64,000 nt of DNA from Alcanivorax sp. (GTDB lineage Bacteria; Pseudomonadota; Gammaproteobacteria; Pseudomonadales; Alcanivoracaceae): NCBI RefSeq assembly GCF_019431375.1, contig NZ_CP080267.1, positions 1,736,001 through 1,800,000 of the forward strand. The letters are read 5' to 3'. The translations under genes and the position numbers were made by a program. Of this stretch, positions 8,714-17,361 are shown piece by piece. The notes under the pieces are model-generated. The model was not told the origin of the DNA, did no database searches, and saw only the letters and a program-made list of their open reading frames with translations. Each line of letters opens with the position of its first letter. The stretch's first letter is position 1.

Positions 8714-9138
8714 CTCCCAGCGCCGGCAGGCACTCTTTCTTCTGGCGGCCGCACCGCTATGTCAGGAATAGCTGATAGCCACACTGCAATTTGATGGCAA
8801 TCCGCCATTCCCCAACCCTGCCAGAACCGTTTTCTGCCCCCCGCCAGCGCCCTTCACAGCTCATCACCCGGCCTGTCAGACATTCGCCACACTTCATCCT
8901 TTTTCTGCAAAAAAAATTTTCCTTCCGCTTTGACTTCATCTGCCGTTTGGCTACATGCTAAAGACGTGACTGCACGGTCAGCCCTGCATCGAGAAATGCC
9001 CATTTTCATTTTTTATTTACACGACTTTTTTTATTAATGAGAAGAGTGATCAGGACATTCATCAGGGACATGCATCAGGAAAAGCACCGTATGTAGTTTT
9101 GTTGTGACAATTGTCGGTTCCGCCAGGAGGAAGCAGGC
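8714..9138 (+). promoter_or_regulatory. Long leader/promoter region of the prkA operon
   Basis: A 425-bp gene-free stretch, AT-rich from about 8890 to 9060. A TTGACT at 8930-8935 lies 17 bp before an ACATGC-type hexamer, a weak vegetative-promoter candidate. Two near-identical 12-bp direct repeats, GGACATTCATCA (9053-9064) and GGACATGCATCA (9066-9077), lie 13 bp apart. The perfect palindrome GACAATTGTC lies at 9106-9115, just before the AGGAGG ribosome binding site of prkA. These look like regulator sites, but no named regulator can be assigned. Confidence 0.35.
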
Positions 9139-11061
9139 ATGAGCATTATCAGCCACTACCAGGCCCGGTTTGACAGCACCCAGCAGGAAGAAATGTCGCT
9201 GGAAGAATACCTGGAGCTGTGCAAACGCGACCCCAGCGCCTACGCCACGGCCCCCGAACGCATGCTGATGGCCATCGGCGAGCCGGAGATGGTCGACACC
9301 GCCAAGGACCCACGCCTGTCACGCATCTTCTCCAACAAGGTCATCCGTCGCTACCCTGCCTTCGACGAGTTCTACGGCCTGGAAGAAGTGATCGAAAACA
9401 TCGTCAGCTACTTCCGCCATGCGGCCCAGGGCCTGGAAGAAAAGAAACAGATCCTTTACCTGCTCGGCCCGGTGGGCGGCGGCAAATCTTCCCTGGCGGA
9501 AAAGCTCAAGGCCCTGATGCAGAAAGTGCCCTTCTATGCCATCAAGGGATCCCCGGTTAACGACTCGCCCCTGTCCCTCTTTGACCCGGAGGAAGACGCG
9601 CCGATCCTGGAAGAGGAATACGGCATTCCCCGCCGCTACATCCGTACCATCATGTCCCCCTGGGCGGTAAAGCGGCTGCATGAATTTGGCGGTGATATCA
9701 GCCAGTTCCGGGTAGTGAAACGCTACCCCTCCATTCTCGATCAGGTGGCCGTGGCCAAGACCGAACCCGGCGACGAGAACAACCAGGACATTTCCGCCCT
9801 GGTGGGCAAGGTGGATATTCGCAAACTGGAAGACTTCGCCCAGGACGACCCGGATGCCTATTCCTTCTCCGGTGGCCTGTGCCGGGCCAACCAGGGCATT
9901 CTGGAATTCGTGGAAATGTTCAAGGCACCGATCAAGGTGCTGCACCCGTTGCTGACGGCCACCCAGGAAGGCAACTACAACGGTACCGAGCACATGGGCG
10001 CCATCCCGTTCGACGGTATTGTGCTGGCCCACTCCAACGAAGCGGAGTGGCATACCTTCAAGAACAACAAGAATAACGAAGCCTTTATCGACCGGGTCTA
10101 TATCGTCAAGGTGCCTTACTGCCTGCGCGTCACCGAAGAGATGCAGATCTACGAGAAACTGCTGCGCAACTCCAGCCTGCGCGATGCCCACTGCGCACCG
10201 GATACCCTGCACATGCTGGCCCAGTTCTCCACCCTGACCCGACTCAAGGAACCGGAGAATTCCAGCATCTACTCCAAGATGCGCGTCTATGACGGCGAGA
10301 ACCTGAAAGACGTGGATCCCCACGCCAAGTCCATGCAGGAATACCATGACATGGCCGGCGTCGATGAAGGCATGAACGGCCTCTCCACCCGCTTCGCCTT
10401 CAAGATCCTGTCCAAGGTGTTCAACTACGACCACACCGAAGTGGCGGCCAACCCGGTGCATTTGATTCATGTGCTGGAACAGCGCATTGACCAGGAGCAG
10501 TTCCCGCTGGAACGGCAGGAACAGTATCGCCGTTTTATCAAGGAATACCTGGTGCCTCGCTATGTGGAATTCATCGGCAAGGAAATCCAGACCGCCTACC
10601 TGGAGTCCTACTCCGAATACGGCCAGAACATTTTCGACCGTTATGTGACTTACGCAGATTTCTGGATTCAGGATCAGGAATTCCGGGATCCGGATACCGG
10701 GGAAATTTTCGACCGCCAGGCTCTGAACGAAGATCTGGAAAAAATCGAAAAACCGGCGGGCATCTCCAATCCCAAGGACTTCCGCAACGAGGTGGTCAAC
10801 TTCGTACTGCGCGCCCGCGCCAACAACCATGGCAAGAACCCGAGCTGGCTCAGTTACCAGAAGCTGCGCGACGTGATCGAGAAGAAAATGTTCTCCAACA
10901 CCGAGGACCTGCTGCCAGTGATTTCCTTCAATGCCAAGGGCAGCGAAGACGACCAGCGCAAGCACAACAACTTCGTGCAACGCATGGTCTCCCGCGGCTA
11001 CACGGAAAAGCAGGTACGCCTGCTGTCCGAATGGTATCTGCGAGTTCGCAAAGCGCAGTAA
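9139..11061 (+). CDS. prkA: PrkA family serine protein kinase / AAA+ protein (YeaG)
   Basis: 640 residues. An N-terminal AAA+ core carries the Walker A-like loop YLLGPVGGGKSSLAEKL (about residues 108-125). The C-terminal part is the PrkA domain. In Enterobacteria, YeaG acts with YeaH in the stationary-phase and nitrogen-starvation response. In Bacillus, PrkA has been described both as a kinase and as an AAA+ protease. A strong CAGGAGGAAG site precedes the ATG. It heads the prkA-yeaH-spoVR set, which is conserved in this order across proteobacteria. A REP-like palindrome separates it from yeaH. Confidence 0.94.
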   Translation: MSIISHYQARFDSTQQEEMSLEEYLELCKRDPSAYATAPERMLMAIGEPEMVDTAKDPRLSRIFSNKVIRRYPAFDEFYGLEEVIENIVSYFRHAAQGLEEKKQILYLLGPVGGGKSSLAEKLKALMQKVPFYAIKGSPVNDSPLSLFDPEEDAPILEEEYGIPRRYIRTIMSPWAVKRLHEFGGDISQFRVVKRYPSILDQVAVAKTEPGDENNQDISALVGKVDIRKLEDFAQDDPDAYSFSGGLCRANQGILEFVEMFKAPIKVLHPLLTATQEGNYNGTEHMGAIPFDGIVLAHSNEAEWHTFKNNKNNEAFIDRVYIVKVPYCLRVTEEMQIYEKLLRNSSLRDAHCAPDTLHMLAQFSTLTRLKEPENSSIYSKMRVYDGENLKDVDPHAKSMQEYHDMAGVDEGMNGLSTRFAFKILSKVFNYDHTEVAANPVHLIHVLEQRIDQEQFPLERQEQYRRFIKEYLVPRYVEFIGKEIQTAYLESYSEYGQNIFDRYVTYADFWIQDQEFRDPDTGEIFDRQALNEDLEKIEKPAGISNPKDFRNEVVNFVLRARANNHGKNPSWLSYQKLRDVIEKKMFSNTEDLLPVISFNAKGSEDDQRKHNNFVQRMVSRGYTEKQVRLLSEWYLRVRKAQ

Positions 11062-11069
11062 AAAACCGC

Positions 11070-11134
11070 TGTAGGAGCGCCGCTTGAGGCGCGAGCCGGC
11101 TGCGGCAATTCGCGCCTCAAGCGGCGCTCCTACA
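11070..11134. repeat. REP-like perfect inverted repeat (TGTAGGAGC family), copy 2
   Basis: Two perfect 25-bp arms (11070-11094 and 11110-11134) begin TGTAGGAGCGCCGCTTGAGG on each strand, around a 15-bp loop. It lies between prkA and yeaH, which are otherwise one operon. A stem this stable in the transcript could tune downstream expression or protect the prkA mRNA 3' end. Confidence 0.85.
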
Positions 11135-11162
11135 TCGCAGTCGGTGAAGTCGGGAGAAACTG

Positions 11163-12446
11163 ATGAGCTACATCATTGATCGCCGCCTGAATGACAAGCG
11201 CAAGAGCACCGTCAATCGCCAGCGCTTTCTGCGTCGTTACCGCAAGCACATTCGCGAAGCGGTGAACGATGCGGTGAATCGTCGTTCCATTCAGGATATG
11301 GAACAGGGCGAGCGCATCAATATTCCCCGCAAGGATCTTTCCGAGCCCATTTTCCACCATGGTCCCGGCGGACAGCGCAGCATCGTTCATCCCGGCAACA
11401 AGGAGTTTCACCAGGGCGACCGGATCCTGCGCCCGGAGGGCGGAGGTGGTCAGGGCAGTGGCGATGGCCAGGCCAGTGATCAGGGCGAAGGCGATGATGC
11501 CTTTGCCTTTGAAATCGACAAACAGGAATTTCTCAACTTCCTGTTCGAGGATCTGGAGCTGCCCAACCTGGTAAAGCGACACCTGGAGGGTGCCCAGACG
11601 TTCCAGACCAAACATGGCGGCATCGTCAGCCAGGGCATGCCCGCCAAGATCAATATTGTCCGCTCCATGCGCCAGGCGTCCATGCGCCGCCGGGCGCTCA
11701 CCGCCGCCACCCGCCGCCGTATTCGTGACTTCAAGGCCGAACGGGAGGCGCTCCTGCAACAGGATCAGTCCCCACAACGCCAGGCCCGGCTGCAGGAGCT
11801 GGAGGAACAGATCGCCAAACTGGAACGACGCCTGGAACGTATTCCGTTTCTGGATACCGTGGACCTGCGCTTCAATCACCATGTGAAGGTGCCCGTGCCG
11901 GTGAGCCGGGCGGTAATGTTCTGCATCATGGATGTGTCCGGCTCCATGAATCAGGACATGAAGGATCTGGCCAAGCGCTTTTTCCTGTTGCTGTATCTGT
12001 TCCTGCAGCGCAATTACGAAAAGATCGAAGTGGTCTTTATCCGCCACCACACCAGCGCCAAGGAAGTGGACGAGGAAGAGTTCTTCTATTCCCGTGAGAC
12101 CGGCGGCACCATTGTCTCCAGTGCCCTGAAGCTGACCCGCGACATCATCAATGAACGCTACCCGGTGGCCGAATGGAATATCTATGCGGCCCAGGCATCC
12201 GACGGTGACAACTGGAATGACGACTCTCCGGCCTGCGCCAAACTGATCGAGGAGGAGCTGCTGCCCAAGCTGCAGTATTTCACCTACGTGGAAGTCATGC
12301 CCCGCGCCCACCAGGCCCTGTGGGACCACTATCAACACATCATGGAAAAACATCCGACTGCCTTTTCCATGGCCCAGATTGATGAACCCGGCGAGATTTA
12401 CCCGGTTTTCCGGCACCTTTTCAAGAAACGCATGGAGGATGCATGA
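11163..12446 (+). CDS. yeaH: DUF444 / VWA-domain protein YeaH
   Basis: 427 residues, the family's usual size. The N-terminus is MSYIIDRRLNDKRKSTVNRQRFLRR, a DUF444 signature. A glycine-rich acidic linker lies at about residues 92-120. The C-terminal half is a von Willebrand factor A-type domain with the MIDAS motif MDVSGSMNQ (about residue 256). Its role is inferred from genetic partnership with PrkA; no enzymatic activity is visible. GGGAGAAACTG precedes the ATG. The stop overlaps the spoVR start (ATGA). Confidence 0.92.
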   Translation: MSYIIDRRLNDKRKSTVNRQRFLRRYRKHIREAVNDAVNRRSIQDMEQGERINIPRKDLSEPIFHHGPGGQRSIVHPGNKEFHQGDRILRPEGGGGQGSGDGQASDQGEGDDAFAFEIDKQEFLNFLFEDLELPNLVKRHLEGAQTFQTKHGGIVSQGMPAKINIVRSMRQASMRRRALTAATRRRIRDFKAEREALLQQDQSPQRQARLQELEEQIAKLERRLERIPFLDTVDLRFNHHVKVPVPVSRAVMFCIMDVSGSMNQDMKDLAKRFFLLLYLFLQRNYEKIEVVFIRHHTSAKEVDEEEFFYSRETGGTIVSSALKLTRDIINERYPVAEWNIYAAQASDGDNWNDDSPACAKLIEEELLPKLQYFTYVEVMPRAHQALWDHYQHIMEKHPTAFSMAQIDEPGEIYPVFRHLFKKRMEDA

Positions 12447-13963
12447 GCCGCTATCTCTCCGAAGGGTCCGACTGGGATTTCGAGCTGCTGGCCCGCTATG
12501 ACGAAGCCATCGCCGATATTGCTCATAACAAATACGGGCTGGATACCTACCCGAATCAGATCGAGGTGATCTCTTCCGAACAGATGATGGACGCCTATTC
12601 CTCGGTGGGCATGCCAGTGGGCTACAACCACTGGTCTTTCGGCAAACAATTCGTGGAAGTGGAGGGTCGCTACCGGCGAGGCCAGATGGGCCTGGCCTAC
12701 GAAATCGTCATCAATTCCGACCCCTGCATTGCCTACCTGATGGAGGAAAACAGTATCGCCATGCAGGCCCTGGTGATCGCCCATGCCAGCTACGGGCACA
12801 ACTCCTTCTTCAAGAACAATTACCTGTTCAAGACCTGGACCGATGCCTCCTCCATCATTGATTACCTGGTTTTCGCGCGGAACTATATTGCCGAGTGCGA
12901 AATGCGCCACGGGGTCACTGCCGTAGAGGAAACCCTGGACTCTTGTCATGCCCTGATGAATTACGGGGTAGACCGCTACAAACGCCCCTCGCCCATTTCT
13001 GCCGTGGAGGAAAAGCGTCGCCAGCGCGAACGGGAAGAATCCCTACAGAAGCAGGTCTCCGAGTTATGGCGCACCTTTCCGCAATTGCAGCCGGCGACCC
13101 AACTCCGCGAAGAAACCGAATCTTTTCCGTCAGAACCCCAGGAAAACCTGCTTTATTTTATTGAGAAAAATGCGCCACTGCTGAAACCCTGGCAGCGGGA
13201 GATCATCCGCATCGTGCGCAAGATGGCCCAGTACTTCTACCCGCAACGTCAGACCAAGGTGATGAACGAGGGCTGGGCGTGCCTGTGGCACTACACCCTG
13301 CTCAACGATCTCTATGACAGGGGCCAGGTGACTGACGGCTTCATGCTGGAGTTCCTGCAGAATCACAGCCAGGTGATCTACCAGCCGCCCTTCACTGCTC
13401 CGTTCTACAGCGGCATGAACCCCTATGCGCTGGGCTTCAACATGTTCCAGGATATCCGCCGCATCTGCGAAAACCCGGATGACGAGGACCGGGAATGGTT
13501 CCCGGAGATTGCCGGCTCCGACTGGGTGGAAACGGTGAAATTCGCCATGGAGAGCTTCAAGGACGAAAGCTTTATCCAGCAGTTCCTGTCGCCACGGATG
13601 ATCCGCTATTTCAAGTTTTTCCAGATCGACGATGATGACCGCAACGATTATGTGGAAGTGGCCGCCATCCACAACGAACAGGGCTACCGCAAGGTCCGGG
13701 ACGCCCTGGCCGAGCAGTACAACCTGAGTATCCAGGAGCCCAACATCCAGATCGTACGCGCCAATGTCCATGGCGACCGCGCCCTGACCCTGCGCCACCA
13801 ACGCAGCAGCGGCCGCCCCCTGGATGATGACAGCGCCCGGGAAGTCCTGCGCCACCTGCACCGGTTATGGCAATTCGATGTGCACCTGGAAAGCGTGGAA
13901 AACGGCAGCGTAGTCAGCCGCCACAGCATGCCGCCGGAGCCCGCATCTGCATCTTCCTCGTAG
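12443..13963 (+). CDS. spoVR: SpoVR family protein (YcgB)
   Basis: 506 residues beginning MSRYLSEGSDWDFELLARYDEAI, with the family features YNHWSFGKQF, HASYGHNSFFKNNY, NEGWACLWHYTLL and NPYALGFNMFQDI. The family is named for a Bacillus sporulation-cortex gene, but in proteobacteria it travels with prkA and yeaH and its molecular function is unknown. It is translationally coupled to yeaH. It is the last gene of the trio; a small stem-loop at 13987-14008 follows. Confidence 0.93.
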   Translation: MSRYLSEGSDWDFELLARYDEAIADIAHNKYGLDTYPNQIEVISSEQMMDAYSSVGMPVGYNHWSFGKQFVEVEGRYRRGQMGLAYEIVINSDPCIAYLMEENSIAMQALVIAHASYGHNSFFKNNYLFKTWTDASSIIDYLVFARNYIAECEMRHGVTAVEETLDSCHALMNYGVDRYKRPSPISAVEEKRRQREREESLQKQVSELWRTFPQLQPATQLREETESFPSEPQENLLYFIEKNAPLLKPWQREIIRIVRKMAQYFYPQRQTKVMNEGWACLWHYTLLNDLYDRGQVTDGFMLEFLQNHSQVIYQPPFTAPFYSGMNPYALGFNMFQDIRRICENPDDEDREWFPEIAGSDWVETVKFAMESFKDESFIQQFLSPRMIRYFKFFQIDDDDRNDYVEVAAIHNEQGYRKVRDALAEQYNLSIQEPNIQIVRANVHGDRALTLRHQRSSGRPLDDDSAREVLRHLHRLWQFDVHLESVENGSVVSRHSMPPEPASASSS

Positions 13964-13986
13964 CACCAACCGTTCTCGAAACCTTC

Positions 13987-14008
13987 TCGCGATGCAACAG
14001 CATCGCGA
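13987..14008 (+). terminator. Stem-loop after spoVR
   Basis: A perfect 9-bp stem, TCGCGATGC / GCATCGCGA, closes an AACA loop 23 bp after the spoVR stop. There is no U-tract, so it is at best a weak or Rho-assisted terminator, or an mRNA 3'-end stabiliser. Confidence 0.4.
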
Positions 14009-14060
14009 ATACCGATGCTGAACGCAGCCAGGCCCTTCCCGGTTGGCAAGAACCCTGGAC

Positions 14061-14093
14061 CACGTTGCCACTTTCAACTTTCCACTTGAAACT
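14061..14093 (-). repeat. Heptamer-repeat element over the 3' end of the DMT transporter gene
   Basis: On the minus strand the units are GTTTCAA, GTGGAAA, GTTGAAA and GTGGCAA, followed by a CGTGG end. The first units are coding: they give the transporter its last residues (FQVES) and its TGA stop at 14074-14076. Confidence 0.65.
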
Positions 14094-14991
14094 GCTTGAT
14101 CTGCCGCCGCACCTGATGATCCCCCAACACAAACAGGGACAGAGCCAGCACAATTACCGCCGCGCCAATCAGCACCATGCCCCCCAGGCTCTCGCCATTG
14201 AGCAGATTACCCAGTGCCAGCGCCAGCACCGGTGTAATCAGAGTCACCAGCGCCACCGTGGCGGCGGACAGCCGCGACAGAATCTGAAAGTAGCAATAGA
14301 AGCCCAACAGGGAACCGAACACCGCCAGATAGACAATCGCCGCCAATCCGCGCACATCCCCGCTAAACGCAAAACTCTGCCCGGCAATGACCATGGCCAG
14401 CCCGTAACAGGGCAGTGACAACAACAGGCCACCCACGGTCTGCTGCATGGGTTGCAGACCGGCCCCCACCCGCTGCACGGCAATGCCGCCGCCGGCAAAC
14501 AGAGTCACCGCGGACAGCATCCACAGCAGTCCGGTGCCACGCTCACCCAGCGCCGCACCACCAAGCAACCCGGTCAGGTTTTCATCGAAGACCAGCGCCA
14601 GCCCGAACAGCCCCAACAGACAGGCACTCCAGTGCCAGCCATTCAGCCGCACACCGCCCGGCAGGCATTGCATCATCAAGCCGGAGATCAACGGCGCCAG
14701 CCCGAAAATTACCGAGATCAGCCCGGAGGGAAGATGGGTAGCGGCCATATAGCTGCACGCCATGGCACCGAAAATCCCCGGCAGTGCAACGGTATAACTG
14801 AGCACAGCACGACCATACAGAGGCAGGCGCTGACGCTTCCAGCACAGCCACAACAGACCCAGCAGCGCAGCAATCGCCATACGCACACCGGCTGCCGCCA
14901 GCGGCGCCATGGCCTCACCACTCCATTTAATCCCCAGCGGCGTAGTCGCCCACACCGCCACCACGATCAAATATGCTGCCAGGGTTGGCAT
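14074..14991 (-). CDS. EamA/DMT-superfamily transporter
   Basis: 305 residues with about ten hydrophobic segments in two EamA repeats. The N-terminal repeat starts LAAYLIVVAVWATTPLGIKW and the second includes VYLAVFGSLLGFYCYFQIL and ATVALVTLITPVLALALG. Members export amino acids, metabolites or drugs; the substrate cannot be read from sequence. The C-terminal tail QIKQFQVES is partly encoded by a heptamer repeat. Heptamer elements flank both sides of the gene (14061-14093 and 15011-15161). It is the only gene on this strand between spoVR and folK, consistent with a late insertion. Confidence 0.85.
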   Translation of the reverse strand: MPTLAAYLIVVAVWATTPLGIKWSGEAMAPLAAAGVRMAIAALLGLLWLCWKRQRLPLYGRAVLSYTVALPGIFGAMACSYMAATHLPSGLISVIFGLAPLISGLMMQCLPGGVRLNGWHWSACLLGLFGLALVFDENLTGLLGGAALGERGTGLLWMLSAVTLFAGGGIAVQRVGAGLQPMQQTVGGLLLSLPCYGLAMVIAGQSFAFSGDVRGLAAIVYLAVFGSLLGFYCYFQILSRLSAATVALVTLITPVLALALGNLLNGESLGGMVLIGAAVIVLALSLFVLGDHQVRRQIKQFQVES

Positions 14992-15010
14992 GTCGTTCTC
15001 CTATTCGTTA

Positions 15011-15161
15011 GCTACGAGCTTCTAGCTGCGAGCTACTACGCGGTTTAAACCTGTCCTGAATTCAGTCCATGAAGCCGCGCACAAACTTTCGTGCGCGGCC
15101 TCTGCGCTAAACAACAGAGAAGGCTCTCCCGTGTAGCAGCTCTAAGCTAGAAGCTCGTAGC
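15011..15161. repeat. Paired heptamer-repeat element upstream of the DMT transporter
   Basis: The left array (15011-15045) has units GCTACGA, GCTTCTA, GCTGCGA and GCTACTA, then a CGCGG end. The inverted right array (15128-15161) reads, on the minus strand, GCTACGA, GCTTCTA, GCTTAGA and GCTGCTA, then CACGGG. Between them a hairpin (15074-15099, stem GCCGCGCAC / GTGCGCGGC) closely matches the hairpin inside the element at 49830-49973. The left end is 20 bp from the transporter start codon. Confidence 0.7.
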
Positions 15162-15194
15162 TGGTTAACGACCTGCCACCTTTCCAAAAACACA

Positions 15195-15231
15195 AAAAAA
15201 GGCCGCAGGTCTGGGACGCTGCGGCCTTTTT
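15195..15231. terminator. Bidirectional intrinsic terminator
   Basis: The stem GGCCGCAG / CTGCGGCC has an A-tract on the left and TTTTT on the right, so it can act on both strands. On the minus strand it closes the candidate small RNA that starts near 15335. Confidence 0.75.
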
Positions 15232-15335
15232 GCAGAACTGAAACTATCAGTCACACAGCCGCGGTCCCTGCGCACGCCATTTGCGTGCACAGCGGTCTGC
15301 GACCAGCATGTGTAGTTTCAGTACGATAGAAAGCA
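15195..15335 (-). ncRNA. Candidate small RNA upstream of cca
   Basis: No reading frame covers this stretch. The segment 15237-15322 folds into one long hairpin. The closing stem ACTGAAACTA / TAGTTTCAGT is perfect over 10 bp. The apical stem CTGCGCACGC (15268-15277) / GCGTGCACAG (15283-15292) has one wobble. On the minus strand the hairpin is followed by the intrinsic terminator at 15195-15231, and a TTGGAC with a TCTATC hexamer 17 bp later precedes it. That makes a promoter-hairpin-terminator unit of about 130 nt. I recognise no family. It could instead be a leader of cca on the plus strand. Confidence 0.4.
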
Positions 15336-15372
15336 TGCGACCATTCTGTCCAAGATAACGAGAGCGCACAAG

Positions 15373-16608
15373 ATGAAAATTTATCTGGTCGGTGGTGCCG
15401 TGCGGGATGCGTTACTGGGGCTGCCGGTGACAGAAAAGGACTGGGTTGTCGTGGGGGCCACCCCCGATGACATGCAGGCCAAAGGCTTCCGCCCGGTGGG
15501 GCAGGATTTTCCGGTGTTTCTGCACCCGAAGACCCAGGAGGAATATGCCCTTGCCCGCACCGAACGCAAGTCCGGCCACGGCTATGGCGGCTTCACCTTC
15601 CATGCGGCCCCGGATGTGAGCCTGGAAGATGATCTGGTGCGCCGCGACCTGACCATCAACGCTATGGCCAAGGCGGAAGACGGCCAGGTGATTGATCCCT
15701 TCAACGGTCGCATCGACCTGAAAGCCCGCCTGCTTCGCCATGTGTCCCCCGCCTTCGCGGAAGACCCCCTGCGGGTACTGCGGGTGGCGCGCTTTGCCGC
15801 CCGCTATCACTGGCTGGGTTTTCGGGTTGCCGATGACACCCTGGCGCTGATGCGGCAGCTGGCTGACAGCGGCGAGCTGGATTATCTGGTGGCGGAACGG
15901 GTCTGGAAGGAAACCAGCCGGGCATTGATGGAACGAGACCCGCAGGTCTTCTTCCAGGTATTGCATGCCTGTGGCGCCCTGAAAGTGCTGTTACCGGAAC
16001 TGGCCGCTCTGGACGGCGTACCACAGCCTGAAAAACATCACCCGGAAGTGGACACCCTGGTGCATCAATGGCTGTGCCTGGAACAGGCCAGCCAGCTGAA
16101 TCTGCCGTTGACGGCCCGTTACGCCGTGCTCTGCCATGATCTCGGAAAGGGCAAGACGCCCGAAGAAGAATGGCCCCGGCATATCGCCCACGAAATCCGT
16201 AGCGCCCGGCTGGCAAAAACCGTGTCAAAACGCTGGCGAGTCCCCAAGGACGCGGCCACCTTGGCGGCCCTGGTAGCGGAATACCATACCCACTGCCACC
16301 GGGCCCTGGAGCTGAAGCCGGCCACGGTCTGGAAGCTGCTGAAAACGCTGGATCTGATTCGCCGGCCGGAACGGCTGGAGGAATTCCTGCTCGCCTGTGA
16401 AGCGGACGCCCGCGGCCGCACCGGACTGGAAGATCGCCCCTACCCACAGGCGGATTACCTGCGCGGCGCCGCGCAGGCCGCCAGGGATATTGATGTGGCG
16501 GCACTCCGTCAGAGCGGCATCGAAGGGCCAGCACTGGGCGAGGCCATTGAAAAGGCCCGCATTCATGCAATCTCCGAATACAAGAAAGGGTTTGAAAACC
16601 ATGGTTGA
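15373..16608 (+). CDS. cca: CCA-adding tRNA nucleotidyltransferase / multifunctional HD protein
   Basis: 411 residues. The nucleotidyltransferase head has MKIYLVGGAVRDALLG, EKDWVVVG (metal carboxylates), EEYALARTERKSG and the RRDLTINAMA motif. Then come the nucleotide-selecting EDPLRVLRVARFAARY and the HD phosphohydrolase motif LCHDLGKGKTP (about residue 255). It adds or repairs the 3' CCA of tRNA; the HD domain gives 2',3'-cyclic phosphodiesterase activity in E. coli. It is close to the E. coli enzyme along its whole length. It overlaps folM by 8 bp. Confidence 0.95.
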   Translation: MKIYLVGGAVRDALLGLPVTEKDWVVVGATPDDMQAKGFRPVGQDFPVFLHPKTQEEYALARTERKSGHGYGGFTFHAAPDVSLEDDLVRRDLTINAMAKAEDGQVIDPFNGRIDLKARLLRHVSPAFAEDPLRVLRVARFAARYHWLGFRVADDTLALMRQLADSGELDYLVAERVWKETSRALMERDPQVFFQVLHACGALKVLLPELAALDGVPQPEKHHPEVDTLVHQWLCLEQASQLNLPLTARYAVLCHDLGKGKTPEEEWPRHIAHEIRSARLAKTVSKRWRVPKDAATLAALVAEYHTHCHRALELKPATVWKLLKTLDLIRRPERLEEFLLACEADARGRTGLEDRPYPQADYLRGAAQAARDIDVAALRQSGIEGPALGEAIEKARIHAISEYKKGFENHG

Positions 16609-17338
16609 TCCCGTCGCCCTGATCACCGGCAGCGCCCGTCGCATCGGCGCAGACATTGTCCGCACCCTGCACAGCAACGGCTTTCGAGTGATCATTCACT
16701 ACCGCAACAGTGTCGACGATGCCCGGGCACTGGCCGACAGCCTGAACGCAAAAAGGCCGGACAGCGCCGTCCTGCTACAGGCAGACCTGGATCAACCCGA
16801 TCAGGTACGCCAGCTGGCCGCAGATGCCCTGGCCAGCTTCGGTCGCATGGACCTGCTGGTGAACAACGCCTCCAGCTTTTACCCGACCCCCGTTGATCAG
16901 GCCGATGATGCCGACTGGGACAGGCTGCTTCACAGCAACCTGCGCGCCCCCTTTATCCTCAGCCAGAAACTGGCCGACGCCCTGCGCCAGCAACAGGGCA
17001 GCATTATCAATATTGTGGATGTCTACGCGGAAAAACCCCTGCAAAACCATACCCTGTATTGCATGGCCAAGGCCGGGCTGGCAATGATGACCCGCAGCCT
17101 GGCCCGGGAGCTGGGCCCGGACATTCGCGTCAATGGCGTCTCGCCGGGTCCTATCCTGTGGCCCGAGGCCGGGCAGATGAACCAGCAGGAAATCCAGGAT
17201 GCCACCGCTCTGAAACGCTGTGGCACACCACAAGACATTGCCGGCACCGTATGGTGGCTGGGGACACAAGCTCCCTTCATCACCGGCCAGATACTGGCGG
17301 TGGACGGGGGACGATCACTCACCTTACAGGGCAGTTGA
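16601..17338 (+). CDS. folM: Pteridine reductase-type short-chain dehydrogenase (FolM-like)
   Basis: 245 residues from the ATG at 16601, preceded by AAGAAAGGG. Cofactor loop ALITGSARRIGADIV is the TGxxxRxG form typical of pteridine reductases rather than the usual SDR TGxxxGxG. NNASSFYPTP and the catalytic Y-x-x-x-K (HTLYCMAKAGL) follow, then VNGVSPGPILWPE. FolM reduces dihydromonapterin to tetrahydromonapterin. Coupled to cca by overlap; folK and folB lie 1.5 kb away on the other strand, so pteridine genes cluster loosely here. Confidence 0.85.
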   Translation: MVDPVALITGSARRIGADIVRTLHSNGFRVIIHYRNSVDDARALADSLNAKRPDSAVLLQADLDQPDQVRQLAADALASFGRMDLLVNNASSFYPTPVDQADDADWDRLLHSNLRAPFILSQKLADALRQQQGSIINIVDVYAEKPLQNHTLYCMAKAGLAMMTRSLARELGPDIRVNGVSPGPILWPEAGQMNQQEIQDATALKRCGTPQDIAGTVWWLGTQAPFITGQILAVDGGRSLTLQGS

Positions 17339-17361
17339 GCAGAGGATATTTTGGGGTAACC

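Noticed and set aside
9319..10980. 553-codon minus-strand frame over prkA
   Set aside because: Antisense shadow of PrkA, with no ribosome binding site or domain.
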